NCBI RefSeq assembly: GCF_900176645.1 | Contig: NZ_FXAN01000037.1 | Span: 38,664-102,663 of the forward strand | DNA: 64,000 nucleotides | DNA from: Burkholderia singularis | Lineage (GTDB): Bacteria; Pseudomonadota; Gammaproteobacteria; Burkholderiales; Burkholderiaceae | Reading direction: 5' to 3' | Shown: positions 26,009 to 35,390 of the stretch, in pieces | Position numbering within the stretch: the first letter of the stretch is position 1 | Layout of the letters: each line of letters begins with the position of its first letter | Made by a program: the position numbers and the translations under genes | The notes under the pieces: generated by a model | Database searches by the model: none | What the model saw: only the letters and a program-made list of their open reading frames with translations | What the model was told of the DNA's origin: nothing

Positions 26009-27074
26009 TCCGGCACGCGGCTGCCCCGCGTCGCCGTCGCCATGGCGGCGCACGTGGCTGCGCTTCCGTAGTCAGCGGCTCGGCTACTGGAGCTTTCTGA
26101 TTTTCGCCGCGCTGTTCGCGGTGAGCCTGTGCGCGGATCTGCTGTCGAACGACCGGCCGCTCGTCGTGCGCTACGAAGGCCATTACTACTTTCCGATCGT
26201 GAAGGACTACCCCGAGACGCTGTTCGGCGGCGATTTTCCCGCGAAAGCGAACTATCTCGATCCGTACATCCGCTCGAAGATCGAATCGAGCGGCAATTTC
26301 GCGATTTTTCCGCCGAACCACTACCGATACGACACGATCGATTACTTCGCGTCGCGTCCGTATCCGGCGCCGCCGTCGCGCGACAATTGGCTCGGCACCG
26401 ATCAGTTCGGCCGCGACGTGGTGTCGCGGCTGCTCTACGGCTTCAGGTTGTCGGTGTTGATGGCGCTGGCGCTGACTCTCTCCGGCGTCGTGATCGGGGT
26501 GCTGACGGGAGCGCTGCAAGGCTTCTACGGCGGGCGCACCGACCTGGTCGGGCAGCGGCTGATCGAGATCTGGAGCTCGCTGCCGGATCTGTATCTGCTG
26601 ATCATTTTTTCGGCGATCTTCGCGCCGTCGCTGTGGCTTTTGTTTCTCCTGCTGTCGATGTTCGGCTGGCTGGTGTTGTCCGACTACATGCGCGCCGAAT
26701 TCCTGCGCAACCGCTCGCTCGACTACGTCAAGGCGGCGCGCACGATGGGCCTCACGAACTGGCAGATCATCTGGCGGCACGTGCTGCCCAACAGCCTCAC
26801 GCCGGTCATCACCTTCCTGCCGTTCCGGATGAGCGCGGCGATCCTGTCGCTCGCGAGCCTCGATTTTCTCGGCCTCGGCGTGCAGCCGCCGTTGCCGAGC
26901 CTCGGCGAGCTGCTGCTCGAAGGCAAGAACAATCTCGAGGCGTGGTGGTTGTCGATGTCCGCGTTCGCGGCGCTGGTCGTCACGCTGCTGCTGCTGACGT
27001 TCATGGGCGACGCGTTGCGCAACGCGCTCGATACGCGCACGCGCGGCTCGGCATTCGGAGGAGGCCCGCGATGA
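25962..27074 (+). CDS. yejE: YejE-like peptide ABC transporter permease
   Basis: 370 residues from ATG 25962, which lies 47 bases inside the end of yejB. A short Ser/Pro-rich cytoplasmic tail precedes TM1 (about 38-58). A large periplasmic insert (about 60-140; YYFPIVKDYPETLFGGDFPA, NWLGTDQFGRDVVSRL) is the YejE hallmark, then further helices with the EAA-loop in YVKAARTMGLTNWQIIWRHV. The stop overlaps the start of yejF by four bases, so all transporter genes are translationally coupled. Confidence 0.95.
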   Translation: MSSSTPVSNSTAWTADPARGCPASPSPWRRTWLRFRSQRLGYWSFLIFAALFAVSLCADLLSNDRPLVVRYEGHYYFPIVKDYPETLFGGDFPAKANYLDPYIRSKIESSGNFAIFPPNHYRYDTIDYFASRPYPAPPSRDNWLGTDQFGRDVVSRLLYGFRLSVLMALALTLSGVVIGVLTGALQGFYGGRTDLVGQRLIEIWSSLPDLYLLIIFSAIFAPSLWLLFLLLSMFGWLVLSDYMRAEFLRNRSLDYVKAARTMGLTNWQIIWRHVLPNSLTPVITFLPFRMSAAILSLASLDFLGLGVQPPLPSLGELLLEGKNNLEAWWLSMSAFAALVVTLLLLTFMGDALRNALDTRTRGSAFGGGPR

Positions 27075-28675
27075 CTCAGCCGCTGCTTGAAATCGATCGT
27101 TTTTCCGCATGGTTCGGCGACAAGCTCGCCGTCGACAATCTGAGCTTGTCGATCGCACGGGGCGAGCGCGTGGCGCTGGTGGGCGAATCCGGCTCGGGCA
27201 AGAGCGTGACCGCGCTGTCGATCCTGCGGCTCGTCGCGGACGCGAAGCTTGCCGGGCGGATGCTGTTCGACGGCGAGGATCTGCTGGCGAAAACCGAGCA
27301 GCAGATGCGCGGCATTCGCGGCGCGGATATCGCGATGGTGTTTCAGGAGCCGATGACGGCGCTCAACCCGCTCTACACGATCGGCAAGCAGATCGCCGAG
27401 AGCCTGCGGCTGCACGAAGGGCTGGGGCAAGCAGCGGCGCGCGAGCGCGGCATCGAGCTGCTGCGCCGCACCGGCATTCCGGAGCCCGAGCGGCGGATCG
27501 ACAGTTTTCCGCACCAGTTGTCGGGCGGCCAGCGCCAGCGCGCGATGATCGCGATGGCGCTCGCATGCCGGCCGCGTCTGCTGCTCGCCGACGAGCCGAC
27601 CACCGCGCTCGACGTGACGGTCCGCCAGCAGATCGTCGATCTGCTGATCGAGCTGCAGGAGCAGGAGGCGGCCGCGCGCGGCATGGCGGTGCTGCTGATC
27701 ACGCATGATTTGAACCTGGTGCGGCGCTTCGCGCAGCGCGTCGCGGTGATGGAAAAAGGCGTGCTCGTCGAAACCAATACGACCGCAGCGCTGTTCGACG
27801 CGCCGCAGCATCCTTATACGCAACGCCTGCTCGACAGCGAGCCGAAGCGCGCGATCGAGCCCGTTGCGCCCGGCGCGCGCCCCATCGTCGACGTGCAGGG
27901 CCTCGCGATCGATTACCGGACGCCCGCGAAGGGCCTGCGCTCGCTGTTCGGCAAGACCACGTTCCGCGCGGTGCACGACGTCGGGCTGACGCTGCATCGC
28001 GGCGAGACGATCGGCATCGTCGGCGAATCGGGTTCGGGCAAATCGACGCTCGCGTCCGCGGTGCTCGGCCTGCAGCGGCCGGCGGCCGGGCGCATCGAGA
28101 TCGACGGAATGCCGCTCGAATCGCTGCGCACGGCGCGCGGCCGGCGCGCGCTGTACGCACGGATGCAGGTGGTGTTCCAGGACCCGTTCGGCTCGCTGTC
28201 GCCGCGCATGACCATCGAGCAGATCGTCGGCGAGGGGCTGGCGGTGCACAAGCCGGACCTCGCGCGCGATGCGCGGCGTGCGCGGATCGCGGCGCTGCTG
28301 GAGGAGGTCGGGATGCCGGCCGAATCGATGCTGCGCTATCCGCACGAATTCTCCGGTGGCCAGCGCCAGCGCATCGCGATCGCGCGCGCGCTCGCCGTCG
28401 AGCCCGAGTTGCTCGTGCTCGACGAGCCGACCAGCGCGCTCGACGTGTCGATCCAGCAGCAGGTGCTGGCGTTGCTGACGAATCTGCAGAAAAAGTACAA
28501 ACTCAGCTACTTGTTCATTACGCACGATCTCGCGGTGATGCGAGCGATGGCGCATCGCGTGATCGTGATGAAGGCGGGGCGCGTAGTCGAGGCAGGCAAT
28601 ACGCTCGACGTGCTGCATGCGCCGTCGCATCCATATACGCAGTCGCTGCTGGCGTCGTCGATGTTGGCGCCGTAG
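27071..28675 (+). CDS. yejF: YejF-like fused double ATPase of the peptide importer
   Basis: 534 residues containing two complete ABC ATPase domains, the normal YejF length. Domain 1 (about 5-255): Walker A GESGSGKS, signature LSGGQRQR, Walker B LLLADEPTTALD. Domain 2 (about 275-530): Walker A GESGSGKST, signature FSGGQRQR, Walker B LLVLDEPTSALD, with the oligopeptide-transporter tail HPYTQSLL after each. It energises YejBE. The ATG overlaps the yejE stop. Confidence 0.96.
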   Translation: MTQPLLEIDRFSAWFGDKLAVDNLSLSIARGERVALVGESGSGKSVTALSILRLVADAKLAGRMLFDGEDLLAKTEQQMRGIRGADIAMVFQEPMTALNPLYTIGKQIAESLRLHEGLGQAAARERGIELLRRTGIPEPERRIDSFPHQLSGGQRQRAMIAMALACRPRLLLADEPTTALDVTVRQQIVDLLIELQEQEAAARGMAVLLITHDLNLVRRFAQRVAVMEKGVLVETNTTAALFDAPQHPYTQRLLDSEPKRAIEPVAPGARPIVDVQGLAIDYRTPAKGLRSLFGKTTFRAVHDVGLTLHRGETIGIVGESGSGKSTLASAVLGLQRPAAGRIEIDGMPLESLRTARGRRALYARMQVVFQDPFGSLSPRMTIEQIVGEGLAVHKPDLARDARRARIAALLEEVGMPAESMLRYPHEFSGGQRQRIAIARALAVEPELLVLDEPTSALDVSIQQQVLALLTNLQKKYKLSYLFITHDLAVMRAMAHRVIVMKAGRVVEAGNTLDVLHAPSHPYTQSLLASSMLAP

Positions 28676-28697
28676 CGCGATCGGTCAGAGGGGACAG

Positions 28698-30131
28698 ATG
28701 ATTGACGAGAGCTGGGCGCACACCGCGCGCCAATTGCGTAGTGACGCTAGCTTCTGGTCGCTGCGAGTCGTCGACGAACGGATCGACGAGCACGAAGTCC
28801 GCAACGACGTCGCGCAGCCGCTCGCGAGCGTGCGCGATCGCGGCGCGATGCTGATCGCGTGGTCCGGCGCGGGCGCCGGCTATGCGGCCACCGCCGATCT
28901 GTCGGCTGCCGGCTTGCAGGCGGCACTCGACGTGGCCGCCGCGCGCGCGAAGGCGAGCGCGGCACTGTCGCTGATCGACCATCGCGAGCTTGCGCGGCCG
29001 CACGCGAGCGGCCACTACGCGTCGCCGCACGTGGACGATCCGTTGCCAAGCCGCGCCGAATGGCTCGAGCGCCTCGCACATGAATGCGCGGCGGCTGCCG
29101 TCGATGCGCGGATCGTCGAGCGCAGCGCCGGCGTGCTGCTCGCGCAGACCGACCAGCTTTACCTGACGAGCGACGGCGTGCGGATCGAGCAGCGCTTCCG
29201 TTATGTGATGCCGCAATCGAGCGCCGTCGCGCATGCGAACGGCGACACGCAGATACGCACGTTGAGCGGCTACGGCACACTGGCGCAAGGCGGCCTCGAC
29301 GTGCTCGCGCGCCACGGCTTCGACGGCGCGGGTGCACGGATCGCGGACGAGGCGCTGCAACTGCTCGCCGCGCCGAATTGCCCGTGCGGGCGGCGCGATC
29401 TGCTGCTGATGCCCGATCAGATGATGCTTCAGATTCACGAATCGATCGGCCATCCGCTCGAACTCGACCGGATTCTCGGCGACGAGCGCAATTTTGCCGG
29501 CTGGAGCTTCGTCAAGCCGGAGATGTTCGGCTCGTACCAGTATGGCTCGCCGCTGTTGAACGTCACGTTCGATCCGACGCTGCCGGGCGAGGCGGCGTCC
29601 TACGCGTTCGACGACGACGGTACTGCCGCGCAGCGGCAATACCTGATTCGCGACGGCGTGCTCGAGCGGCCGCTCGGCGGTGCGCTGTCGCAATCGCGCG
29701 CGGGGCTGCCGGGCGTGGCGAACGCCCGCGCATCGAGCTGGAACCGCCCGCCGATCGACCGGATGGCGAACCTGAACGTCGAGCCCGGCTCGCAGTCGCT
29801 CGACGAGTTGATCGCCGGCGTCGAGCGGGGCATTCTGATGCGCACCAACACGTCGTGGTCGATCGACGATCATCGCAACAAATTCCAGTTCGGCTGCGAG
29901 TTCGGGCAGCTCATCGAGAACGGCCGGCTGACGCAGGTCGTCAAGCGGCCCAACTATCGCGGCATCTCCGCGAGTTTCTGGCGCAGCTTGCGCGCGGTCG
30001 GCGACGCGAGCACCTTCGGTGTGTACGGCACGCCGTATTGCGGCAAGGGCGAGCCCGCGCAGATCATCCGTGTCGGCCACGCGGCGCCCGCCTGCGTGTT
30101 CGCCGACGTCGACGTGTTCGGAGGCGCGTGA
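28698..30131 (+). CDS. tldD: TldD-family zinc metalloprotease
   Basis: 477 residues from the ATG after AGAGGGGA, 22 bases downstream of yejF. The catalytic HExxxH is H247-E-S-I-G-H252 within QIHESIGHPLELDRILGDE, and the late Cys expected to complete the zinc site is present in GTPYCGKGEP. TldD pairs with TldE (PmbA) as a heterodimer that cleaves unfolded or modified peptides; in E. coli it matures microcin B17 and degrades the CcdA antitoxin. Placement directly after a Yej peptide importer suggests a dedicated version that processes imported peptides. A separate housekeeping tldD probably exists elsewhere. Confidence 0.9.
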   Translation: MIDESWAHTARQLRSDASFWSLRVVDERIDEHEVRNDVAQPLASVRDRGAMLIAWSGAGAGYAATADLSAAGLQAALDVAAARAKASAALSLIDHRELARPHASGHYASPHVDDPLPSRAEWLERLAHECAAAAVDARIVERSAGVLLAQTDQLYLTSDGVRIEQRFRYVMPQSSAVAHANGDTQIRTLSGYGTLAQGGLDVLARHGFDGAGARIADEALQLLAAPNCPCGRRDLLLMPDQMMLQIHESIGHPLELDRILGDERNFAGWSFVKPEMFGSYQYGSPLLNVTFDPTLPGEAASYAFDDDGTAAQRQYLIRDGVLERPLGGALSQSRAGLPGVANARASSWNRPPIDRMANLNVEPGSQSLDELIAGVERGILMRTNTSWSIDDHRNKFQFGCEFGQLIENGRLTQVVKRPNYRGISASFWRSLRAVGDASTFGVYGTPYCGKGEPAQIIRVGHAAPACVFADVDVFGGA

Positions 30132-31489
30132 TGACGGATTACCTTGCACAGGGGCAGGCCGTGGCGATCGACTGGCACGCGCACTTCGCGCAGCTTGCCG
30201 ATGAGGCCGAGCGGCTGAAGCAGCCGGGTGAGACGGTGCTGCTGTGGTTCGCGGGCGAGACGTCCGATTTCGTGCGCTTCAACGCGGGCAGGATTCGCCA
30301 GACCGGGCGCGTGCTGCAACGCAAGCTGACTGTGCGGCTTGTCGACGGCGCGCGGCAGGGCTCCATCACGCAAACGGTGAGCGGGGGCGCTACGGATCTG
30401 CGCGAACTGGCAGGCGTGCTGACGGCGCTGCGCGAGAGCTTGCGCGATGCGCCGGACGATCCGCATCTGCTGTTCGACACGTCGGTGTGGCGCACCTCGA
30501 CGCGCCGCACCGGCCGCCTGCCCGATCCCGACGCACTGGCGCGCACGGTTGCCGAGGCCGCGCGCGGGCTTGATTTCGTCGGCTTCTACATGGGCGGCGC
30601 GCTCGCGCGCGGCTTTGCGTCGACGGCGGGCAGCCGCGGCTGGCATGAGGTCGAGAATTTCAATTTCAGCTGGTCGCTGTATGACGCGAGCGGCCGCGCG
30701 ATCCAAACCGTCTATGCGGGCGACGATTGGCACGACGACGCGTTCGTGCACAAGCTCACCGAGGCCGCCGCGCGGCTGCCGGTGCTCGGCCGCGCGCCGA
30801 AGCCGCTCGCGCCCGGGCGTTATCGCGCGTATTTCGCACCGGCGGCGGTGCAGGAGATTGCCGCGTTGCTGAGCTGGGATGGATTTTCCGCGCGTGCGCA
30901 TGCGGCCGCGCGCAGCAATTTGCATCGGCTGCACGTGGGCGATGCGACGTTCGATCCGCGCATCGAGATCACCGAGGATTTTTCGCTCGGCATCGCGCCC
31001 GCGTTCAATGCGGACGGCTACCAGCGCGACAGCGTGCCGCTCGTGGCCGCCGGGCGCAGCGCCGGGCGGCTCGTCAGTGCGCGCAGCGCGCGCGAGCACG
31101 GTCTGCGGCCGAACGGCGCGCCGGCCGACGAGATGCCCGAGACGCTGTCGATCGCCGGCGGTGCGCTGGCCGAAGCCGACGTGCTCGCCGCGCTCGACAC
31201 GGGTCTGTATGTCGGCAATCTCTGGTATCTGAATTTCTCGGACCGGATCAATTGCCGAATCACCGGGATGACGCGCTTCGCGACGTTCTGGGTCGAAGGC
31301 GGCAAGATCGTCGCGCCTGTGGACGCAATGCGTTTCGACGACAGCGCGTACCGGCTGCTTGGCAGCGAGCTGGAGCAGCTCGGCGCCACGCCGCAACTGC
31401 TGCTCGACGACCAGTCGTATCACGAACGCAAGACGGGCGGCATGAAGGTGCCGGGGCTGCTGGCGCGCTCGTTCGAACTGACGTTGTAA
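30131..31489 (+). CDS. TldE/PmbA-family partner protein
   Basis: 452 residues starting at the ATG that overlaps the tldD stop by one base. It has the PmbA/TldE layout (N-terminal domain about 10-200, C-terminal TldD/E domain about 215-445; IAGGALAEADVLAALDTGLY, WYLNFSDRINCRITGMTRFA, LLDDQSYHERKTGGMKVPGL). As in other TldE proteins there is no HExxxH, so it should be the non-catalytic or substrate-shaping half of the TldD/TldE dimer. The sequence is divergent from housekeeping PmbA. This appears to be the last gene of the yejABEF-tldD-tldE operon. Confidence 0.87.
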   Translation: MTDYLAQGQAVAIDWHAHFAQLADEAERLKQPGETVLLWFAGETSDFVRFNAGRIRQTGRVLQRKLTVRLVDGARQGSITQTVSGGATDLRELAGVLTALRESLRDAPDDPHLLFDTSVWRTSTRRTGRLPDPDALARTVAEAARGLDFVGFYMGGALARGFASTAGSRGWHEVENFNFSWSLYDASGRAIQTVYAGDDWHDDAFVHKLTEAAARLPVLGRAPKPLAPGRYRAYFAPAAVQEIAALLSWDGFSARAHAAARSNLHRLHVGDATFDPRIEITEDFSLGIAPAFNADGYQRDSVPLVAAGRSAGRLVSARSAREHGLRPNGAPADEMPETLSIAGGALAEADVLAALDTGLYVGNLWYLNFSDRINCRITGMTRFATFWVEGGKIVAPVDAMRFDDSAYRLLGSELEQLGATPQLLLDDQSYHERKTGGMKVPGLLARSFELTL

Positions 31490-31764
31490 TGCGCGCGATG
31501 ACCGCGACCGGATGCCGGCCGGAGCGTCGGCGTTCCATCGCCAATTTGGTTACGCAAGCGGCGCGGCGTAGTGCGATTGCACGATCGAGCGGCGGCGTAT
31601 TCGTCGCCGTACCGCGCCTGGCGTGCCGGTGCGATACGTTGCGTGCGGCCTTTCGCGTGGTGCTCGGCGGGCGGCGCAACGGCGCGGCGCGAGCCGGACG
31701 TTGACTGTGCGCGGGGCGGATGCGATCGTCTCGACTCGTCGTTGTGCCAAGGACGGGAGAAACA

Positions 31765-32037
31765 ATGAAACACGCCGATGCCGCGGCATTGGACAGGTTG
31801 GAGGATCTGCTCGTCGAGCTTCGCGCGCTGCCCGGTCTGAAAGAACGGTCGCGCGGCGTCTTCTACTGGCGAGGCAAGCCGTTTCTCCATTTTCACGTCG
31901 ACCCGCAAGGATTGTTCGCCGATCTGCGCCGCGACAGCGGTTTCGAGCGGTTTGCCGTCGATACGGCAGCCGGCCGCGGTAAATTTCTGCGCGCCGTGCA
32001 CGTCGTATCGGGGGCTCGAGCGTCGTCATCCCTTTGA
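31765..32037 (+). CDS. Small conserved-looking protein of unknown function
   Basis: 90 residues from an ATG with GGGAGA upstream. The sequence looks like a folded soluble domain (LDRLEDLLVELRALPGLKER, GVFYWRGKPFLHFHVDPQGL, FADLRRDSGFERFAVDT), with no signal or membrane segment. I do not recognise the family. It stands between the tldE-like gene and an RND pump on the same strand; no link to either can be shown. Roughly 275 bases upstream contain no recognisable gene. Confidence 0.65.
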   Translation: MKHADAAALDRLEDLLVELRALPGLKERSRGVFYWRGKPFLHFHVDPQGLFADLRRDSGFERFAVDTAAGRGKFLRAVHVVSGARASSSL

Positions 32038-32112
32038 CCCAGCGCACGCGCGAGCGGCCAGCCGGCGCGTGGGCCGCGCCGCCGCGCGCGTCGCATTGAC
32101 ACTTGCCAACGC

Positions 32113-35100
32113 ATGCCGTCTTTTTTCATCGATCGCCCGGTTTTCGCGTGGATCGTCGCGTTTGCGATCGTCATCGCGGGCGTGCTGGCGATTCCGCAGC
32201 TTCCCGTCGCGCAGTATCCGCGCCTCGCGCCGCCGCGCATCGTGATCAACGCGAGCTATCCGGGCGCGTCGTCGGAGACGATCGACAGCGACGTCGGCAG
32301 CATCATCGAGGAGAGCCTCGACGGTGCGGACAACCTGCTCTATTACCAGACGAACAGCGACGATCTCGGCAACCTCGAAATCGACGTGACGTTCGCGCCC
32401 GGCGCGAATCCGGATATCGCGCTCGTCGACGTGCAGAACCGCCTGAAGCAGGTCGAGCAGCGGCTGCCGCAGCAGGTGGTTCAGCAAGGCATCGGCGTGT
32501 TCAAGGCGGCGAACACGTTCCTGATGCTCGTCACGCTGACGTCGACCGACGGCTCGCGCAATTCCGCGCAACTCGGCGACTATCTGGACCGCTACCTGCT
32601 GCGCGAACTCAAGCGTGCGCCGGGCGTCGGCTCGGCCGAGCTGTGGGATTCGGGCGAGGCGCTGCGGATCTGGCTCGATCCGTCGAAGCTGCGCGAATAC
32701 GGGCTCGGCGCGGACGACGTGATCGGCGCCGTTGCCGCGCAGAACGCGGCGGTGACGGCGGGCTCGATCGGCGACGCGCCGGCCGCGAACGGCCAGCAGC
32801 TCACCGCTTCGGTGATCGTCAAGGGGCAGCTCGTGTCGCCGGCCGAGTTCGGCCGGATCGTGCTGAAATCGAAACCCGACGGCTCGGCCGTGCATGTGGC
32901 CGACGTCGCGCGCGTGGAGGTCGGCCGCTCCGATTACTCGTTCTGGTCGCGGCTGAACGGCAGGCAGGCGGCCACGGTCGGCATCCAGCTTGGCCCGCGC
33001 GGCAACGCGCTCGAGACGTCGAACGCGATTCGCGCGCGCATCGCCGAATTGTCGAAGACGCTGCCGCCGGGCGTCGCGGTCGAAATTCCATACGACGGCG
33101 CGCATTTCGTCGGCATCGCGATCGACGAGGTCGTGCTCACGCTCGTCGAGGCGATCGTGCTGGTGTTCTGCGTGATGTGGCTGTTTCTGCGCGAGTTGCG
33201 CTATACGCTCGTGCCGACCGTCGTGATCCCGGTCACGCTGATGGGCGCGTTCTGCGCGATGTGGCTGTTCGGGCTGTCGATCAACGTGTTCACGATGTTC
33301 GGGCTCGTGCTGGCGATCGGCATTCTGGTGGACGATGCAATCGTCGTCGTCGAAAGCGTGCATCGCGTGATGGAGGACGAATGCGTGCCGCCGCGCGAGG
33401 CGACGCGCCGCGCGATGCAGCGCATCGGCGGTGCGATCGTCGGCGTGACTGCGGTGCTGACCGCCGTGTTCGTGCCGATGGCGTTCTTTCCAGGCGGCGT
33501 TGGCGGAATCTACCGGCAGTTCGCGGTGGCGATGATCGCGTCGATGCTGGTGTCGTCGTTCATGGCGCTGTCGCTGACGCCCGCGCTGTGCGCGAATCTG
33601 CTCAAGCCGGCGCCGCACCGCACGCCGGCCGGCGGCGCGCGCCGGCGCGGCGTGGGCGTGTGGGCCGCGCAGCGCTTTGCGGCTGGCTTCGCGCGCGCCG
33701 AGGCCGGCTATCGCGGCGTCGTCGTGCGCACGATGCGGCGCGTCGGCGTCGTGGTCGCGGTTTATGCGGCGCTCGTCGCCGTGTGCGCGCTGCTGTACTG
33801 GTCGTTGCCGGGCGGCTTTTTGCCGACCGAGGATCAAGGTCAGCTACAGGTGATGATCCAACTGCCCGCCGGCGCGACGCAGTCGCGCACGATGGCGATC
33901 GTCGAGCGCGTCGAGCGGATCTTGCACGGCGAGCCGGCGATTTCGAATGTGACGAGCGTGATCGGCTGGAGTTTCGCCGGCAGCGGGCAGAACGTCGGAA
34001 TGGCGTTTGTCGAACTGAAGGACTGGGCCACGCGCGACGTCGACGCAATGGCGCTGCGCGACCGTTTGAACGGCGCGTTCGCCCGGATTCTCGACGGCGA
34101 CGTGCAGGCGTCGCTGCCGCCGTCGGTGCCGGGCATCGGCCATTCGGACGGCTTCACGTTCCGGCTGGAGGATCGCGGCGGCGTCGGCCTCGCGGCGCTG
34201 AAGGCCGCGCGCGCCAAGCTGTTCGAGCGGGCGAAGGCGAGCCCGGTGCTGGCGTCGGTCCGCTCGGAGGACCTGCCCGACGCGCCGCGCGTCGAACTCG
34301 ACATCGATCGCGCGAAGGCCTATGCGCTCGGCGTGCCGTTCGAGCGGATCTCCGGCTTGCTCGGCGGCACGTTCGGCTCGAACTATATCGACGACTATCC
34401 GTCGGCGGGCCGGATGCGGCGTGTGATCATCGAGGCCGACGCGGGTTCGCGCAGCACCGACGATCAACTGATGAAGCTGATGGTACCGAACCGCACGGGC
34501 GACATGGTGCCGCTGTCGGCCATCGCGACACCGCATTGGGAAGTCGGCCCCGTGATGCTGAACCGCTATAACGGTTATCCGTCGCTCGACATCAACGGCC
34601 GCGCGGCCGACGGCTACAGCTCGGGTGCGGCGATGGCCGAGATGGAACGGCTCGCGGCGGCTCTGCCGGCCGGCATCGGCTACGACTGGGTCGACGCGGC
34701 GCGCGAGGAGCGGCTCGCCGCGCGGCAGACGCCGCTGTTGATCGGCCTGTCGGTGCTTGCGGTGTTCATGGCGCTTGCCGCGCTGTACGAGAGCTGGACG
34801 ATTCCGCTGTCGGTGCTGGCGATCGTGCCGCTCGGCGCGATCGGCGCGATTGCGGCTGCGCTGGCGCGCGGCATGCCGAACGACGTGTATTTCAAGGTCG
34901 GGATGATCACGGTGATCGGATTGTCGGCGAAGAACGCGATCCTGATCGTGCAGTTCGCGCGCGATCTCCACGCGCGCGGCATGCCGCTGCGCGATGCGGT
35001 GCTCGATGCGGCCACGGCGCGTTTCCGGCCGATCGTGATGACGTCGATGGCGTTTTTGCTGGGCGTCGTGCCGCTCGTGATCGCGACGGGGGCGGGTGCC

Positions 35101-35307
35101 GAGAGCCGGCGCTCGATTGGCACGGGCGCGTTCGGCGGGGTGTTGGCGGCGACGGTGTTTGGGCTTGTCTTCGCGCCGGCCGCGTTTTACGTGATCGCAT
35201 CGCTCAGGCGGCGCGGGACGCAGGCCGCCGGCACGTGCGCCGGCGGGCCGGATGCGGCGGTTCAGCCGGCCGAGCCGCGCGGACGCGGCGTGACGGCGAA
35301 CGATTGA
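32113..35307 (+). CDS. RND (HAE1) inner-membrane efflux pump, orphan
   Basis: 1064 residues, the size of AcrB/MexB. It starts MPSFFIDRPVFAWIVAF as in HAE1 pumps. The proton-relay residues are exactly where AcrB has them: Asp407-Asp408 in ILVDDAIVVVES and Lys940 in GLSAKNAILIVQFA. Two porter halves and 12 helices are evident, with the central linker around residues 495-560. No membrane-fusion protein or outer-membrane channel gene adjoins, although these normally sit beside it. It may use partners encoded elsewhere. Substrate cannot be predicted. The ATG lacks a clear strong ribosome site. Confidence 0.93.
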   Translation: MPSFFIDRPVFAWIVAFAIVIAGVLAIPQLPVAQYPRLAPPRIVINASYPGASSETIDSDVGSIIEESLDGADNLLYYQTNSDDLGNLEIDVTFAPGANPDIALVDVQNRLKQVEQRLPQQVVQQGIGVFKAANTFLMLVTLTSTDGSRNSAQLGDYLDRYLLRELKRAPGVGSAELWDSGEALRIWLDPSKLREYGLGADDVIGAVAAQNAAVTAGSIGDAPAANGQQLTASVIVKGQLVSPAEFGRIVLKSKPDGSAVHVADVARVEVGRSDYSFWSRLNGRQAATVGIQLGPRGNALETSNAIRARIAELSKTLPPGVAVEIPYDGAHFVGIAIDEVVLTLVEAIVLVFCVMWLFLRELRYTLVPTVVIPVTLMGAFCAMWLFGLSINVFTMFGLVLAIGILVDDAIVVVESVHRVMEDECVPPREATRRAMQRIGGAIVGVTAVLTAVFVPMAFFPGGVGGIYRQFAVAMIASMLVSSFMALSLTPALCANLLKPAPHRTPAGGARRRGVGVWAAQRFAAGFARAEAGYRGVVVRTMRRVGVVVAVYAALVAVCALLYWSLPGGFLPTEDQGQLQVMIQLPAGATQSRTMAIVERVERILHGEPAISNVTSVIGWSFAGSGQNVGMAFVELKDWATRDVDAMALRDRLNGAFARILDGDVQASLPPSVPGIGHSDGFTFRLEDRGGVGLAALKAARAKLFERAKASPVLASVRSEDLPDAPRVELDIDRAKAYALGVPFERISGLLGGTFGSNYIDDYPSAGRMRRVIIEADAGSRSTDDQLMKLMVPNRTGDMVPLSAIATPHWEVGPVMLNRYNGYPSLDINGRAADGYSSGAAMAEMERLAAALPAGIGYDWVDAAREERLAARQTPLLIGLSVLAVFMALAALYESWTIPLSVLAIVPLGAIGAIAAALARGMPNDVYFKVGMITVIGLSAKNAILIVQFARDLHARGMPLRDAVLDAATARFRPIVMTSMAFLLGVVPLVIATGAGAESRRSIGTGAFGGVLAATVFGLVFAPAAFYVIASLRRRGTQAAGTCAGGPDAAVQPAEPRGRGVTAND

Positions 35308-35390
35308 CGCACGGCACGTGCTGCGGCTTGCGCGTCGCGCGCTTGGCCTGGCGCAGCGGGCTTGGCTACGCCGAGCGCGCGGCCGCCCGG

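Noticed and set aside
26723..28630. Minus-strand open frame opposite yejE/yejF
   Set aside because: Shadow of the ATPase coding sequence, with no family resemblance and no start context.
32026..33837. Minus-strand open frame opposite the RND pump
   Set aside because: His/Arg-rich shadow; the RND pump is full length with conserved residues.
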